The translations under genes were made by a program, and so were the position numbers. This document shows positions 8,668-16,997 of a stretch of 64,000 nucleotides of DNA, in pieces (position 1 is the stretch's first letter; each line of letters begins with the position of its first letter). The notes beneath the pieces are model-generated. The model was not told where the DNA came from. It did no database searches and saw only the letters and a list, made by a program, of their open reading frames with translations. This stretch comes from JAFGPS01 sp964628465 (GTDB taxonomy: Bacteria; Planctomycetota; Phycisphaerae; Sedimentisphaerales; Anaerobacaceae), in NCBI GenBank assembly GCA_964628465.1, contig CAZVOA010000009.1:1-64000 (forward strand), read 5' to 3'.

Positions 8668-9546
8668 ATGAATTTTACTAAAATGCACGGCCTCGGTAAC
8701 GACTATGTTTATGTCGATTGCTTCAGTGAAACGGTATATCAGCCGGAAAAACTCGCGCCGGTTATAAGCGACAGGCACTTTGGTGTCGGCGGAGATGGTT
8801 TGATTCTTATCACGCCGTCTAAAATAGCTGATGTCAGAATGCGTATTTTCAACGCTGACGGCTCAGAAGCCGAAATGTGCGGCAATGGGTTAAGGTGTGT
8901 CGCCAAATACACTTACGAACATAAATTAGCGGTTCCCGGCGAGGGTTTCGCCGTACCCGGCCAGGCGGTATTTCCTTATTCACTGAATATTGAGACCGGC
9001 AACGGCATATTAAGAGTCGGACTTCAAACAGATGATAACGATATTGTAACACAGGTTTGCGTAAATATGGGCCAGCCCATTTTAACACCACGCGAAATAC
9101 CCGTAAATCTGCCTGGTGAAAAGGTAATCAATTTTCCAATAAAAATTCTCGACCAGGAATTACAAATGACCTGCGTTTCGATGGGAAATCCGCACGCCGT
9201 GTTTTTCTGCGATCATGTTGATTTGATCGAACTTGAAAAAATCGGCCCGGTTATAGAACATCACCCGCTCTTCCCTCATCGTGTAAACGCCCACTTCGTT
9301 CAGATAAACACCCCTACCGAATTCACAATGCGAACATGGGAAAGGGGCAGCGGCATAACCTTAGCCTGCGGCACGGGAGCATGCGCCTGTGCTGTTGCAG
9401 CAATCCTTACCGGACGTCAGGGCCATGTAAGCACGGCACATCTACCCGGCGGAGACCTAAACCTGAACTGGTGCAAAGAAGACAACTGCGTCTATATGAC
9501 CGGCCCAGCAACAGAAGTTTTCCAGGGAACCTGGCCTGAAAAATAG
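8668..9546 (+). CDS. dapF: diaminopimelate epimerase
   Basis: Converts LL- to meso-diaminopimelate for lysine and peptidoglycan cross-links, without a cofactor. The two catalytic cysteines are in NADGSEAEMCGNGLRC and ERGSGITLACGTGACA, and the N-terminus MNFTKMHGLGNDYVYVD is the family hallmark. I chose the ATG at 8668 because AAGGA sits 6-7 bases upstream and the family motif begins immediately; a TTG at 8641 would add nine non-conserved residues. The protein is 292 residues, normal for DapF. Together with the mur genes nearby it indicates DAP-type peptidoglycan. Confidence 0.95.
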   Translation: MNFTKMHGLGNDYVYVDCFSETVYQPEKLAPVISDRHFGVGGDGLILITPSKIADVRMRIFNADGSEAEMCGNGLRCVAKYTYEHKLAVPGEGFAVPGQAVFPYSLNIETGNGILRVGLQTDDNDIVTQVCVNMGQPILTPREIPVNLPGEKVINFPIKILDQELQMTCVSMGNPHAVFFCDHVDLIELEKIGPVIEHHPLFPHRVNAHFVQINTPTEFTMRTWERGSGITLACGTGACACAVAAILTGRQGHVSTAHLPGGDLNLNWCKEDNCVYMTGPATEVFQGTWPEK

Positions 9547-9924
9547 TGACAATCAATCATGGAAAGGCCTCTACGATTCATCTTTCATGGTAAAACTTCT
9601 ACGAAGGACGGAAGCACGAGTTTGTGTGATATAAATATTATTGAACAATATTTTTTCCGGACATATTAAATTTACCGAATTGACAATATCCTGAATTATT
9701 AAGTAAGGTATCCCCAGATTATGTTATTTGGAAAGTGCAATCATAATAATTGTTAAAATTAAAGGTAAGAATTTTAATCTAAGAATATCATGTTTCATCA
9801 TTTTCCCTCTTAAAATATGACTAATATATTTTAATTCTATTCATCATATTTAAAGCCTTTTTAATTAATATATTTATTAATTAAAGTTACAAATACTTTA
9901 CGCAAATTCGTTAGTTTAATATCA
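9547..9924. other. AT-rich intergenic region
   Basis: The 378 bases between dapF and the convergent gene at 9925-11124 hold only the small hydrophobic frame noted at 9724-9801. I saw no convincing terminator hairpin for dapF. The remainder is AT-rich sequence without recognisable structure. Confidence 0.5.
9724..9801 (-). CDS. possible 25-residue hydrophobic small protein
   Basis: A short open frame (MMKHDILRLK, then a 14-residue hydrophobic stretch, ending ALSK) with an AGAGGG purine tract just before the two ATG codons. It could encode a one-helix membrane peptide, or be the remnant of a signal peptide from a lost gene. There is no homology to lean on and the length is within what chance allows in AT-rich DNA. 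Confidence 0.2.
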   Translation of the reverse strand: MMKHDILRLKFLPLILTIIMIALSK

Positions 9925-11124
9925 TTAAATACTACCTCCTTTATGATTTATACGTCTTTTCAAATTAAGGTATTTTGCTAATAAGGATATTATTACGAGG
10001 ATAATAATAAACATACTTAATATGGCTTTTTTTTTGAATGATGAAACTTTTCCTATCATGGTTTCAATATTGTTTTCTTTAACAATATTAACATCTTCTG
10101 GATTTTGTGGATTATTAATTGGGATTAATGTTTGTTCTTGCGGTATTACTATCGTTTTATTTTCGAGTAATATATTTGATTTTTGAGCCAGTATTGGATC
10201 TGATATTCTACTATTTAGATAGCTTTTTGTTTCATCAATTATGGGTTTTAGGCTGTTCTTATTTTTAAGATCATCTATCCTCACCTTAAGCTGTGGAGAA
10301 CTCTTAAAATCAGTTACTATCCAATAACTTGTTTTAACACCATGTCTTAGAAGTCCGCCATTTTCTAAAGAATTAATTTTTTCACTATCATTAGCATCAG
10401 ATAATAGTATATCTAAAGAATTTAATCCTAATGCCCCCCCTGTTATTATTTCCATACCTCCTTTCTTAAATAAAATGGCATTATTTTTAAAACGTCTCTC
10501 CTGAAACTCTCTTTCGTTTTCCATCATCTGAATTAGGTTTTCTTTAGTTATTTTTTTATTCGAAGATTCTCCAATACTCAATGTATAGTCTATTCTTTTT
10601 TCTTGAGTTCCGTTTTTGTTAGTAATAATTAGAACTTCCTTTTTAGACCAATCTTTCCATTGGACATCGCTGACATCTTCACTTTTTTTATATGTTTCCA
10701 ACATCATATCTTTAGCTGTGTTTAAATCGAAGTGACTCTTTAAATAACGCCATTTTTTGGGCCAATAAGTGTCTCTGGAGTCAACACCTTCGGGGGTTTT
10801 ATTAAAAGGAGATGAACCAGATGGGGGATTTCCTGGATCATTTTCTACTGTTGTATCATAAAGGGGCAATGTAGAGCCTGGTATAAGGAGGATATCATTT
10901 AAATAGATGCTCAAACCTCGTCTTTCTATGATATAAGGAGTATCAATATATTTACCTTCATGGAAGAAAAAACCTGAATTAATAGGTTCACTTCTGCTTG
11001 AACCAAATTCACTAATATCTCCGGCATCATTACATAACATTGTTCCAGTCCAAACTAAAACGATAAGTATAAATAGAATTAAACGCAAAAATTGATAATT
11101 CCATTTTGTTGTCAACCTTTCCAT
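9925..11124 (-). CDS. unrecognised membrane-anchored protein
   Basis: I do not recognise this 399-residue protein. It has an N-terminal hydrophobic segment (residues 13-30, signal anchor or signal peptide), a long polar extracytoplasmic region, and a C-terminal membrane helix (about 366-386, MFIIILVIISLLAKYL) followed by a basic tail KRRINHKGG. This looks like a protein held in the membrane by a C-terminal anchor. The segment FFFHEGKYIDTPYIIERR and the following SIYLNDILL read like a conserved domain start, but I cannot name the family. An AAAGGA sequence lies 11 bases before the ATG. It stands alone between AT-rich gaps. Confidence 0.6.
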   Translation of the reverse strand: MERLTTKWNYQFLRLILFILIVLVWTGTMLCNDAGDISEFGSSRSEPINSGFFFHEGKYIDTPYIIERRGLSIYLNDILLIPGSTLPLYDTTVENDPGNPPSGSSPFNKTPEGVDSRDTYWPKKWRYLKSHFDLNTAKDMMLETYKKSEDVSDVQWKDWSKKEVLIITNKNGTQEKRIDYTLSIGESSNKKITKENLIQMMENEREFQERRFKNNAILFKKGGMEIITGGALGLNSLDILLSDANDSEKINSLENGGLLRHGVKTSYWIVTDFKSSPQLKVRIDDLKNKNSLKPIIDETKSYLNSRISDPILAQKSNILLENKTIVIPQEQTLIPINNPQNPEDVNIVKENNIETMIGKVSSFKKKAILSMFIIILVIISLLAKYLNLKRRINHKGGSI

Positions 11125-11734
11125 ACTGTTTAAAATCCTTTAATTTTTATCTTATTTTTGTTAATAGTTCTATTTATACAAATCGCGATTTTCGTAACTG
11201 TTTTTTATCTTTTTGCAAAATTTAAGTATAAATTCATAAAAAACCTTTACATTAATACCATTATATAAACATAAGCGTATTGAGTCGGGGTATTATTGAT
11301 AATAAAATCTTAATTTTTGAAATATTTTTTCATTCATAAGATAAAACAGTTTTTTCTGCGAAAAATGAGATTTTTATGGCAAATATTTTTTTAGTTTTTT
11401 TTTATTCTTCATACAAGCTTTCCTTTTACCTATTTTGACACAGGTGTCATTATTCGACTTTATAAGCTATATCGCAGCAGACAGGGCAAATGTTAAAAAA
11501 AACGGAAAAAAATTAAATATTTTTCATTTTTCTAAAACTCGAATGAAAATGCTCCCTTTTTTGGTAAACGCAAGACTTTTTCTGTCCAAAAAAATAAACA
11601 GAAATGTTTCATTTTTTCAACATAATTACTTGACTTTGCCGATTCATTATTTACTATTTTAACAGATAGGTAGTGTTTCGTGATAATATGGAACATTAAA
11701 GCTTTTAGTAAGAACCGATAATAACTAAATTATT
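11125..11734. other. long AT-rich intergenic region
   Basis: These 610 bases separate divergently transcribed genes and are very AT-rich, with poly-A/T runs. The only structured element I see is the palindrome at 11436-11449. A lysine/phenylalanine-rich open frame at 11435-11662 begins with TTG, has no ribosome site and low-complexity composition; I do not regard it as a gene. Confidence 0.5.
11435..11459 (+). promoter_or_regulatory. operator-like palindrome with possible promoter
   Basis: The palindrome TGACAC-AG-GTGTCA (11436-11449) overlaps a TTGACA hexamer (11435-11440), with TTTATA 18 bases further on. The combination looks like a promoter with an overlapping operator, pointing toward the response regulator gene about 280 bases downstream. 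No factor can be named, and with no second copy in the window the evidence is one site only. Confidence 0.3.
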
Positions 11735-13120
11735 ATGGCCGAAAAAAGAATACTAATTATTGATAACGATAAAATAATTCTTGATTCCGTTTGCGGATTT
11801 CTTAGAACCGAAGGTTTTGAGACTGAAGGAGTTGAGACTTTTAAGGCCGCGTTGGCAAAGCTGGAAGCAAATCGATATAATCTTGTAATTACCGATATAA
11901 ATCTTCCGGACGGGGACGGTCATGAAATACTCGATTTAGTTAAAAATAAGTACCCTCAGACCGTAGCAATCGTTATAACAGGTTATGGTACAATCGAAAG
12001 TGCGGTTTCCTCAATCAAGCGAGGCGCTCACGACTACCTTACGAAACCGATTATCGATGATGAATTGCGAATGGCGATTGCTAAAGCACTGAATCAGCAA
12101 TCACTTATGAGCGAAAATGAGCGGCTGCGCGTTCAGCTTGATCGAAAATTCAGTATCGAAAATATCATCAGCCAGGATTACAAAATGGCGAAAATCTTCG
12201 AGCTTATCGAAGCAATCGCGGACACCAAAGCGACTGTTTTGATGACCGGACCTTCCGGAACAGGCAAAAGTATGCTTGCCCGCGCGATACATCATCGCTC
12301 AACGAGGCGAAGCAAGCCATTTGTAGAGGTAAGTTGCGGAGCATTGCCGGAAACATTGCTCGAAAGCGAGCTTTTCGGTCACGCGAAAGGTTCATTTACC
12401 GGTGCGGTTGCCAATAAAGAAGGAAAATTCCTGGCAGCGGACGGCGGCACTATATTTCTCGATGAGATTTCCAACGCCTCGCCTGCTCTTCAGGCAAAAT
12501 TGCTCAGAGTCCTGGAAACAAGGCAATTTGAGCCGGTAGGAAGCAATAAAACAACAATAGTTGACACAAGAATTATTCTCGCTTCAAATAAAAATCTGTC
12601 ACATGAAGTACAGCGAGGAAGATTCCGGGAAGATTTATACTACCGGATTAATGTAATTACGATAGAACTGCCGCCTTTATGCGAAAGGGTTGGCGATATA
12701 AGTATTTTGGCGGAACATTTTCTGAAAATGTACAGTTCACAGAATAACCGGGAAAAATTCGGTATAACAGATGACGCGATGCGGCTTCTTGAGCGTTATT
12801 CATGGCCTGGAAATATTCGTGAACTGGAAAAAATCATAGAAAGAGCGGCACTTCTCGGAAAAGGCAAATTCGTTAATGCTGAAGATTTGCCGGATACAAT
12901 CAAGCAGGAAAAGGCAGGTAAACAGAGAAATTACGCTAATATGAGCCTTAAAGATGCCCTTGCCGAACCCGAGAAAAATATCATCCGCCAGGCTCTCGAA
13001 GCGAATCAATGGAACAGGCAGGAAACCGCGAAAGCACTTCAAATCAATCGGACCACGTTATTCAAAAAGATGAAATCTTACGGCCTGTACGCCGAAGCTG
13101 AAAAGCTTGGTTTTATTTAA
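11735..13120 (+). CDS. sigma-54-dependent response regulator, NtrC family
   Basis: A 461-residue regulator. The receiver domain (1-120) has the acidic pair D10/D12, phospho-acceptor D54 in ITDINLPDGDG and K104 in DYLTKP. The AAA+ domain (about 145-375) has Walker A GPSGTGKSM, the sigma-54 contact loop GSFTGA (a Ser variant of GAFTGA), Walker B GGTIFLDEIS and FREDLYYRI. The C-terminal Fis-type helix-turn-helix is at about 425-455 (NRQETAKALQINRTTLFKKM). It should activate sigma-54 promoters after phosphorylation by a histidine kinase, but no kinase gene is in the window. The ribosome site is weak. Confidence 0.93.
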   Translation: MAEKRILIIDNDKIILDSVCGFLRTEGFETEGVETFKAALAKLEANRYNLVITDINLPDGDGHEILDLVKNKYPQTVAIVITGYGTIESAVSSIKRGAHDYLTKPIIDDELRMAIAKALNQQSLMSENERLRVQLDRKFSIENIISQDYKMAKIFELIEAIADTKATVLMTGPSGTGKSMLARAIHHRSTRRSKPFVEVSCGALPETLLESELFGHAKGSFTGAVANKEGKFLAADGGTIFLDEISNASPALQAKLLRVLETRQFEPVGSNKTTIVDTRIILASNKNLSHEVQRGRFREDLYYRINVITIELPPLCERVGDISILAEHFLKMYSSQNNREKFGITDDAMRLLERYSWPGNIRELEKIIERAALLGKGKFVNAEDLPDTIKQEKAGKQRNYANMSLKDALAEPEKNIIRQALEANQWNRQETAKALQINRTTLFKKMKSYGLYAEAEKLGFI

Positions 13121-13195
13121 AACATCTATTTAACTAAACAATTCATTCACTACAGAAAATCCCTATGTTGAAATAACATACAAAGTCTAAAAGTA

Positions 13196-13241
13196 CCCCT
13201 GCTTTTTGCGGAGGGAGGGGAGAAGGAAGAGAAAGCAGGGG
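13196..13241. ncRNA. stem-loop with G/A-rich (C/U-rich on the other strand) loop
   Basis: A perfect 10-bp stem, CCCCTGCTTT paired with AAAGCAGGGG, encloses a 26-base loop rich in GGAGG-like runs. Read on the minus strand the loop is rich in UCCC/CCUCCC, the pattern by which several small RNAs contact Shine-Dalgarno sequences. There is no U-tract directly after the stem on the plus strand, so it is not a standard terminator for the gene upstream. Whether it is transcribed, and from which strand, cannot be told from sequence. Confidence 0.3.
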
Positions 13242-13471
13242 CTAAAAATGAAAAAGCTATTACCTATTCTACCAAAATTAATAAAATCGTCAATATAAAT
13301 TATTCAACATTTTTATAAATATTTGTATTTGAACACCAATTCCAGAAAAAGTTCAAAATCGAACAAAATATTTGAATCCTATAATCACTTATCTACCGCC
13401 CAAATAAATAACTCTAAATCACGTTTTACCTGAATATATTCTTTAATATCCACTTGAAATTGAAAATGATA

Positions 13472-13499
13472 TTGACAAAAACGCTCCGGTTCTTACAAT
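13472..13499 (+). promoter_or_regulatory. sigma-70-type promoter of tRNA-Leu
   Basis: TTGACA (13472-13477), a 16-base spacer and TACAAT (13494-13499) lie 20 bases before the first base of the tRNA. The near-consensus boxes and the short leader make this a credible housekeeping promoter. Confidence 0.65.
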
Positions 13500-13518
13500 A
13501 CCCTTTTGTAAGGTTTCG

Positions 13519-13602
13519 GCCGAAGTGGCGGAACTGGCAGACGCGCGGGATTCAAAATCCCGTCCTGGCAACAGGGTGAGGGTTCAACTCCCTCCTTCGG
13601 CA
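13519..13602 (+). tRNA. tRNA-Leu (CAA)
   Basis: An 84-base class II tRNA. The acceptor stem GCCGAAG pairs with CTTCGGC, followed by discriminator A. The anticodon stem CGGGA/TCCCG encloses loop TTCAAAA with anticodon CAA, reading UUG leucine codons. A long variable arm (TCCTGGCAACAGGGT region) and a TTCAACT T-loop on stem GAGGG/CCCTC complete the cloverleaf. The 3' CCA is not encoded. A promoter lies just upstream and bioY follows 52 bases downstream. Confidence 0.95.
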
Positions 13603-13610
13603 TTGGTTTA

Positions 13611-13639
13611 GTTATTAGTAAATAGTAGTTAGTGATTTG
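13611..13639. repeat. short dispersed TTAGTGA-type repeat, copy 1
   Basis: The element gttattagtaaatagtag and following ttagtgatt is built from two imperfect direct repeats. A related element with the same internal duplication lies at 50881-50911. It sits between tRNA-Leu and bioY. It looks like a member of a short dispersed repeat family. Confidence 0.35.
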
Positions 13640-13654
13640 TTTTTTGGATGAAAT

Positions 13655-14242
13655 ATGATACTTACTCCGACAGTTGCTGATATTTTGCGGCCAAGTGAGA
13701 AAGCACAAGCTTCTTTTTATAATGCAATTCTTATTCTGAGCGGCTCGTTGTTCATCGCTCTCAGTGCGCAAATTTCCATAGGTGGACCGGTACCTTTTAC
13801 AATGCAGACTTTTGCCGTGTTGCTGGTCGGTGCGCTATTCGGAGCAAAGTTCGGCTGCATGTCGGTCGCGCTGTATTTACTTGAAGGATTGGCGGGCTTA
13901 CCTGTCTTTTCCTACTGGCGATCAGGTTGGGTTATGTTTGCCGGCCCTACCGGCGGTTACCTGGTGGGTTTTCTCGCGGCAGCTTATGTAACTGGTTTCC
14001 TGGCTCAAAGGGGCTGGGACAGACGTTTTGCTACCACATTTCTTGCTATGTTGGCGGGAAATGTTATAATATATACATTTGGAATATTTAGACTTACTAA
14101 CTTTTTTGGAATTGAACAGGCATTTGTTGTAGGACTGTATCCGTTCATTGCCGGTGCTGTGGTTAAGATTTCGTTGGCAGCGGCCTTACTGCCCACAGGC
14201 TGGAAATGTATGGAATACTGCGGCTTTTTGAAAAAAAGATAA
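13655..14242 (+). CDS. bioY: biotin transporter BioY
   Basis: A 195-residue integral membrane protein of the BioY family, the substrate-binding S component of ECF-type biotin importers. Family blocks visible are ALSAQISIGGPVPFTMQTFAVLLVGALFGAKFG, YLLEGLAGLPVF, GPTGGYLVGFLAAAYVTGFLAQRGWD and a C-terminal PFIAGAVVKISLAAALLP, with about six membrane helices. No EcfA or EcfT gene is adjacent, so it would act alone or with a shared energising module elsewhere. The ATG has only a weak GGATG-like site upstream. Confidence 0.93.
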   Translation: MILTPTVADILRPSEKAQASFYNAILILSGSLFIALSAQISIGGPVPFTMQTFAVLLVGALFGAKFGCMSVALYLLEGLAGLPVFSYWRSGWVMFAGPTGGYLVGFLAAAYVTGFLAQRGWDRRFATTFLAMLAGNVIIYTFGIFRLTNFFGIEQAFVVGLYPFIAGAVVKISLAAALLPTGWKCMEYCGFLKKR

Positions 14243-14410
14243 TCGAGTAACATATATTATAATATCAACTTCAATGTATTCATATACTTTGTTGGTTCAT
14301 AATTCAATTGCTATTATATAGTGTTTCATATCTTCTGTGGTTTATATCACAGGAAAAGATTAGTAGAAGTTGTATTATTGTGTGAAAGATTAGCTTAAAG
14401 GAAGGCGCGC

Positions 14411-14623
14411 ATGAGTACAGGTACGATTAAATGGTTTAACGAGAAAAAAGGTTATGGTTTCATTGTTCCAGATGGTGGTGGTGACGATTTATTTGTCCAT
14501 CATACCGGAATTAGTCCGGATGACAGGGATTCCATCACAGAAGGAAAGAAAGTGAAGTACGAAATCGGAGTAGGTGAGAAAGATCGCCCCTGCGCTGTTC
14601 AGGTCAAACCGTTTTCTGAGTAA
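14411..14623 (+). CDS. csp: cold-shock domain protein (CspA family)
   Basis: A 70-residue single cold-shock domain with the RNA-binding motifs KGYGFI (RNP1) and DLFVHH (RNP2), and the usual start TGTIKWFNEKKGYGFI. It binds single-stranded nucleic acid and melts RNA structure. The ribosome site AAAGGAAGG is strong. A leader of about 170 bases after bioY includes a small hairpin (CTGTG 14335-14339 with CACAG 14348-14352), consistent with the structured leaders known for such genes, though that is not shown here. Confidence 0.95.
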   Translation: MSTGTIKWFNEKKGYGFIVPDGGGDDLFVHHTGISPDDRDSITEGKKVKYEIGVGEKDRPCAVQVKPFSE

Positions 14624-14959
14624 AACCGCACATAATCCTGTGATAAATAAATAAAACCAGTTATCTGGCAATTACTGATTAAATAATGTAAGTATTATCA
14701 GCTAAATGTTTGTAAACAAACAGTAGAGAGATATTTTGCTTGTTTTGACTACAACAGAGTAATCGGTTGCACATACGAGTTGTTTAAAGCAATTGCATAT
14801 CTCAGGAAAAATTGCTTTGTATAATCTTCTAAACATTAGATTGATGGTTTATCGATCAATCTAATGTTTATGTTGATTATGCGCTGTGAACAAACGGGAA
14901 ATAATTATTGATTTCTCCTTATATTCGCACGATTATTTCATGTACGAATAAACTGAATA
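14624..14959. other. intergenic region between convergent genes
   Basis: These 336 bases between the cold-shock gene and the convergent export lipoprotein gene contain the strong inverted repeat at 14830-14870. Nothing else is recognisable; no open frame with a ribosome site was seen. Confidence 0.5.
14830..14870. terminator. 16-bp inverted repeat between convergent genes
   Basis: A perfect stem of 16 bp (arm 14830-14845 with arm 14855-14870) closes a nine-base loop GGTTTATCG. It lies between convergent genes, where a bidirectional terminator is expected. The stem is AT-rich and is not followed by a clean T-run, so its strength as an intrinsic terminator is uncertain; a protein-binding site is an alternative. 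Confidence 0.5.
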
Positions 14960-15700
14960 TCAATAATAACGTTGGCCTTCTATGCCTTGTCTGACGGTAT
15001 AGGCACCGGAAAATGCTCTTGCGATTGGCCTTATAGCTTCTTCTATCTTCAAAGCCATCCAGCCTAATACGGTTGGCGGAACATAAATAACATCGCCCTC
15101 CTGCAGGAGAACATTTTTGGTTATATCGCCATGCGCCATCATACGGTCGAAGTTCAATTCAAAGATAGCGGGTTCTACATTTTTATCATGCGATGGCCTG
15201 ATTATCTGAATACGTTCAAGCCAAGCCATCGGATTCGGCTCTGCTATACTTATAGCAGTCAAAAGAGTATCCCTGCCGGTATAAATTCGCGGGCCGGGCT
15301 GGTTGACCTGCCCCAGAACATAATATACTTTGCTTTTGAATGAAGCTATTTTTACATCAACAGGATTCTCATCTGTGAATTTGTATAACTTTACAATTTC
15401 AATGCGAATATCTTCAGCTAATTGAGCAGGAGTTTTGCCAGCGGCGACTATTTCGCCAAAAGACTCGAAGCTTACTTTGCCGTCAGGGCGAATTATTTGA
15501 CGCTGACCATCAATTATCGGAATTTTGCTGCACGAGATTAGAATTTCGTCTGGAGGCTGAAGAACATATGTATCAGTTGAAGTATTTACATCATGAGGCA
15601 TCAAATATTGTTTTATATCCCTGGGGTTTGAGGAAAAACATCCTGTAAGACTCAAGCATATTTGTAATAATATAACGATTAATATAAGACGTTTAAACAT
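14960..15700 (-). CDS. polysaccharide export outer-membrane lipoprotein (Wza-like)
   Basis: A 246-residue lipoprotein: signal peptide MFKRLILIVILLQICLSLTG then Cys (LTGC lipobox). The Poly_export domain begins at about residue 45 with YVLQPPDEILISCSKIP and IIRPDGKVSFESFGEIVAAGKTPAQLAEDI, followed by SLBB-like KVYYVLGQVNQPGPRIYTG. Wza-type proteins form or line the outer-membrane exit for capsule or exopolysaccharide. I start it at the ATG at 15700, which has AGGAGA eight bases upstream; an upstream TTG would overlap that site. No Wzc/Wzz partner is adjacent. A UDP-sugar dehydrogenase (21.3 kb) and a WbpM-like enzyme (29.9 kb) elsewhere in the window fit the same pathway. Confidence 0.9.
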   Translation of the reverse strand: MFKRLILIVILLQICLSLTGCFSSNPRDIKQYLMPHDVNTSTDTYVLQPPDEILISCSKIPIIDGQRQIIRPDGKVSFESFGEIVAAGKTPAQLAEDIRIEIVKLYKFTDENPVDVKIASFKSKVYYVLGQVNQPGPRIYTGRDTLLTAISIAEPNPMAWLERIQIIRPSHDKNVEPAIFELNFDRMMAHGDITKNVLLQEGDVIYVPPTVLGWMALKIEEAIRPIARAFSGAYTVRQGIEGQRYY

Positions 15701-15879
15701 CCTAATGTCTCCTTTCAAATTTTTTCCTTCTTACAAAAAAAGGAATATATGACTTTATCGGCATATATTCCCTCAAAATCAACTTATCCCTTTTAAAAAA
15801 CAAAAAAAATACCCGCAACTACAGTGATGATTATCAACTGCAGTATTTGGATAAGAAATAATATTCACACATTGTATTT

Positions 15880-16434
15880 TTATCTTAAAGTTTTTAGTGC
15901 TTTGCCCCATGCAATAACCTGGTCGAGCATAGTATTTACAGATTTTTCATGGTGAGCGGCCGGCTTGAAAACGCTGAAGTTTTCAAAATCAGTAAACAGA
16001 GAAAGCATTACCTGGGCGCGAACATCGGCAATTTGCAATTCAGCCATTATCAGCCTGAGTTGTTCGACCGCACGTGCGCCGCCTGCACTGCCATAGCTGA
16101 CAAATCCCGCCGCCTTATTGTTCCATTCTTTATAAATAAAATCTATCGCGTTTTTAAGAGCGCCAGATGTACTGTGATTATATTCAGGAGTAACAAAAAC
16201 AAAGGCGTCAAACGAATTAATTTTCGCTGCCCATAGCTTTGTATGCTGCTGGCCGTATTTGTCTTGTGACGGTGGAATTTCCTCATCGAGCAAAGGCAGA
16301 TTATAATCTCTTATATCTACAAGTTCGAATTCAGCTTCTTTGCGTTTTCCGGCAATCTTATAAACCCAATTAGCTACCGCTTCACCCATTCGTCCCGGGC
16401 GGGTACTCCCAATAATTATAGCAATTTTTAACAT
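15880..16434 (-). CDS. NADPH-dependent FMN reductase family protein
   Basis: A 184-residue flavodoxin-fold protein. The FMN phosphate loop GSTRPGRMGEAVANWV is at residues 9-24, and TPEYNHSTSGALKNAIDF and YGSAGGARAVEQLR are characteristic of the NADPH-dependent FMN reductase / azoreductase group (ChrR, SsuE-like). It probably reduces FMN, quinones or xenobiotics in the cytoplasm; the physiological acceptor cannot be read from sequence. GAGAGGTGA provides a ribosome site. It is monocistronic, with 179 bases to the next gene. Confidence 0.9.
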   Translation of the reverse strand: MLKIAIIIGSTRPGRMGEAVANWVYKIAGKRKEAEFELVDIRDYNLPLLDEEIPPSQDKYGQQHTKLWAAKINSFDAFVFVTPEYNHSTSGALKNAIDFIYKEWNNKAAGFVSYGSAGGARAVEQLRLIMAELQIADVRAQVMLSLFTDFENFSVFKPAAHHEKSVNTMLDQVIAWGKALKTLR

Positions 16435-16684
16435 AGTTAATCACCTCTCTATTTTAAATCTAAAAACTTTTTTCATTTTCATATTATATTGGTATATACA
16501 AAGGCTTTTGACAAGTTTAAATCCTGAAATAATCACACATTATGAAATATTTTTTTTGCTATTTTGAAGTCCTGAAATAAGCTTCAATATATTAACTTTA
16601 CTATTTACCCAAAATTCTGTTAACAATTAATCGTGGTTAAAATGCAATAATTAGAAAAAATACAAAATATTGACTTTTTGTGGA

Positions 16685-16714
16685 TTGACATTTTAGATTA
16701 AAATATGATATAAA
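16685..16714 (+). promoter_or_regulatory. sigma-70-type promoter candidate
   Basis: TTGACA (16685-16690), an 18-base spacer and TATAAA (16709-16714) in AT-rich DNA upstream of the small frame at 16769 and of the LamG gene at 16998. If used, the LamG mRNA would have a leader of about 280 bases. Confidence 0.45.
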
Positions 16715-16768
16715 TAATAATATAATATCATTTTTATGTATATTTTTATACAATTTAGGGAATGTATT

Positions 16769-16906
16769 ATGGTGAATCTACTCATTCAGTACGGTTTGAC
16801 AAAAAGAATTTCCTATGATTTCCCGGAAAACCAAAAGTATCATTCCATTTCAATTTCCTCAAATACATTATTTAGTTTTGCTATCCGAGATGCCTTTGAA
16901 TTTTAA
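16769..16906 (+). CDS. possible 45-residue leader-region protein
   Basis: An open frame from ATG with AGGG eight bases upstream, located between the promoter candidate and the LamG gene on the same strand. It begins MVNLLIQYGLTKRISYDF and has mixed, non-low-complexity composition, with no signal peptide or known motif. It could be a leader peptide or small protein, or it could be chance. Confidence 0.25.
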   Translation: MVNLLIQYGLTKRISYDFPENQKYHSISISSNTLFSFAIRDAFEF

Positions 16907-16997
16907 GATTATAAGCAGAAAATTGGACTATTTGCGTATAATGGTCTTGTATATATAACTGAGAATTTTGCTTATTTTACATTTTGAAGGAGGTTTT

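Larger units (their letters stand above)
13121..13518. other. intergenic region with hairpin and tRNA promoter
   Basis: These 398 bases between the regulator gene and tRNA-Leu carry a stem with a purine-rich loop (13196-13241) and the tRNA promoter (13472-13499), described separately. The rest is AT-rich with no open frame of note. Confidence 0.5.
16435..16997. other. AT-rich upstream region of the large LamG gene
   Basis: These 563 bases separate divergent genes. They contain a near-consensus promoter at 16685-16714 pointing to the LamG gene and a 45-codon open frame at 16769-16906 inside the putative leader. No terminator or repeat was recognised. Confidence 0.5.

Noticed and set aside
11435..11662. 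75-codon plus-strand open frame
   Set aside because: TTG start, no ribosome site, Lys/Phe-rich composition expected of AT-rich non-coding DNA, and no recognisable motif.
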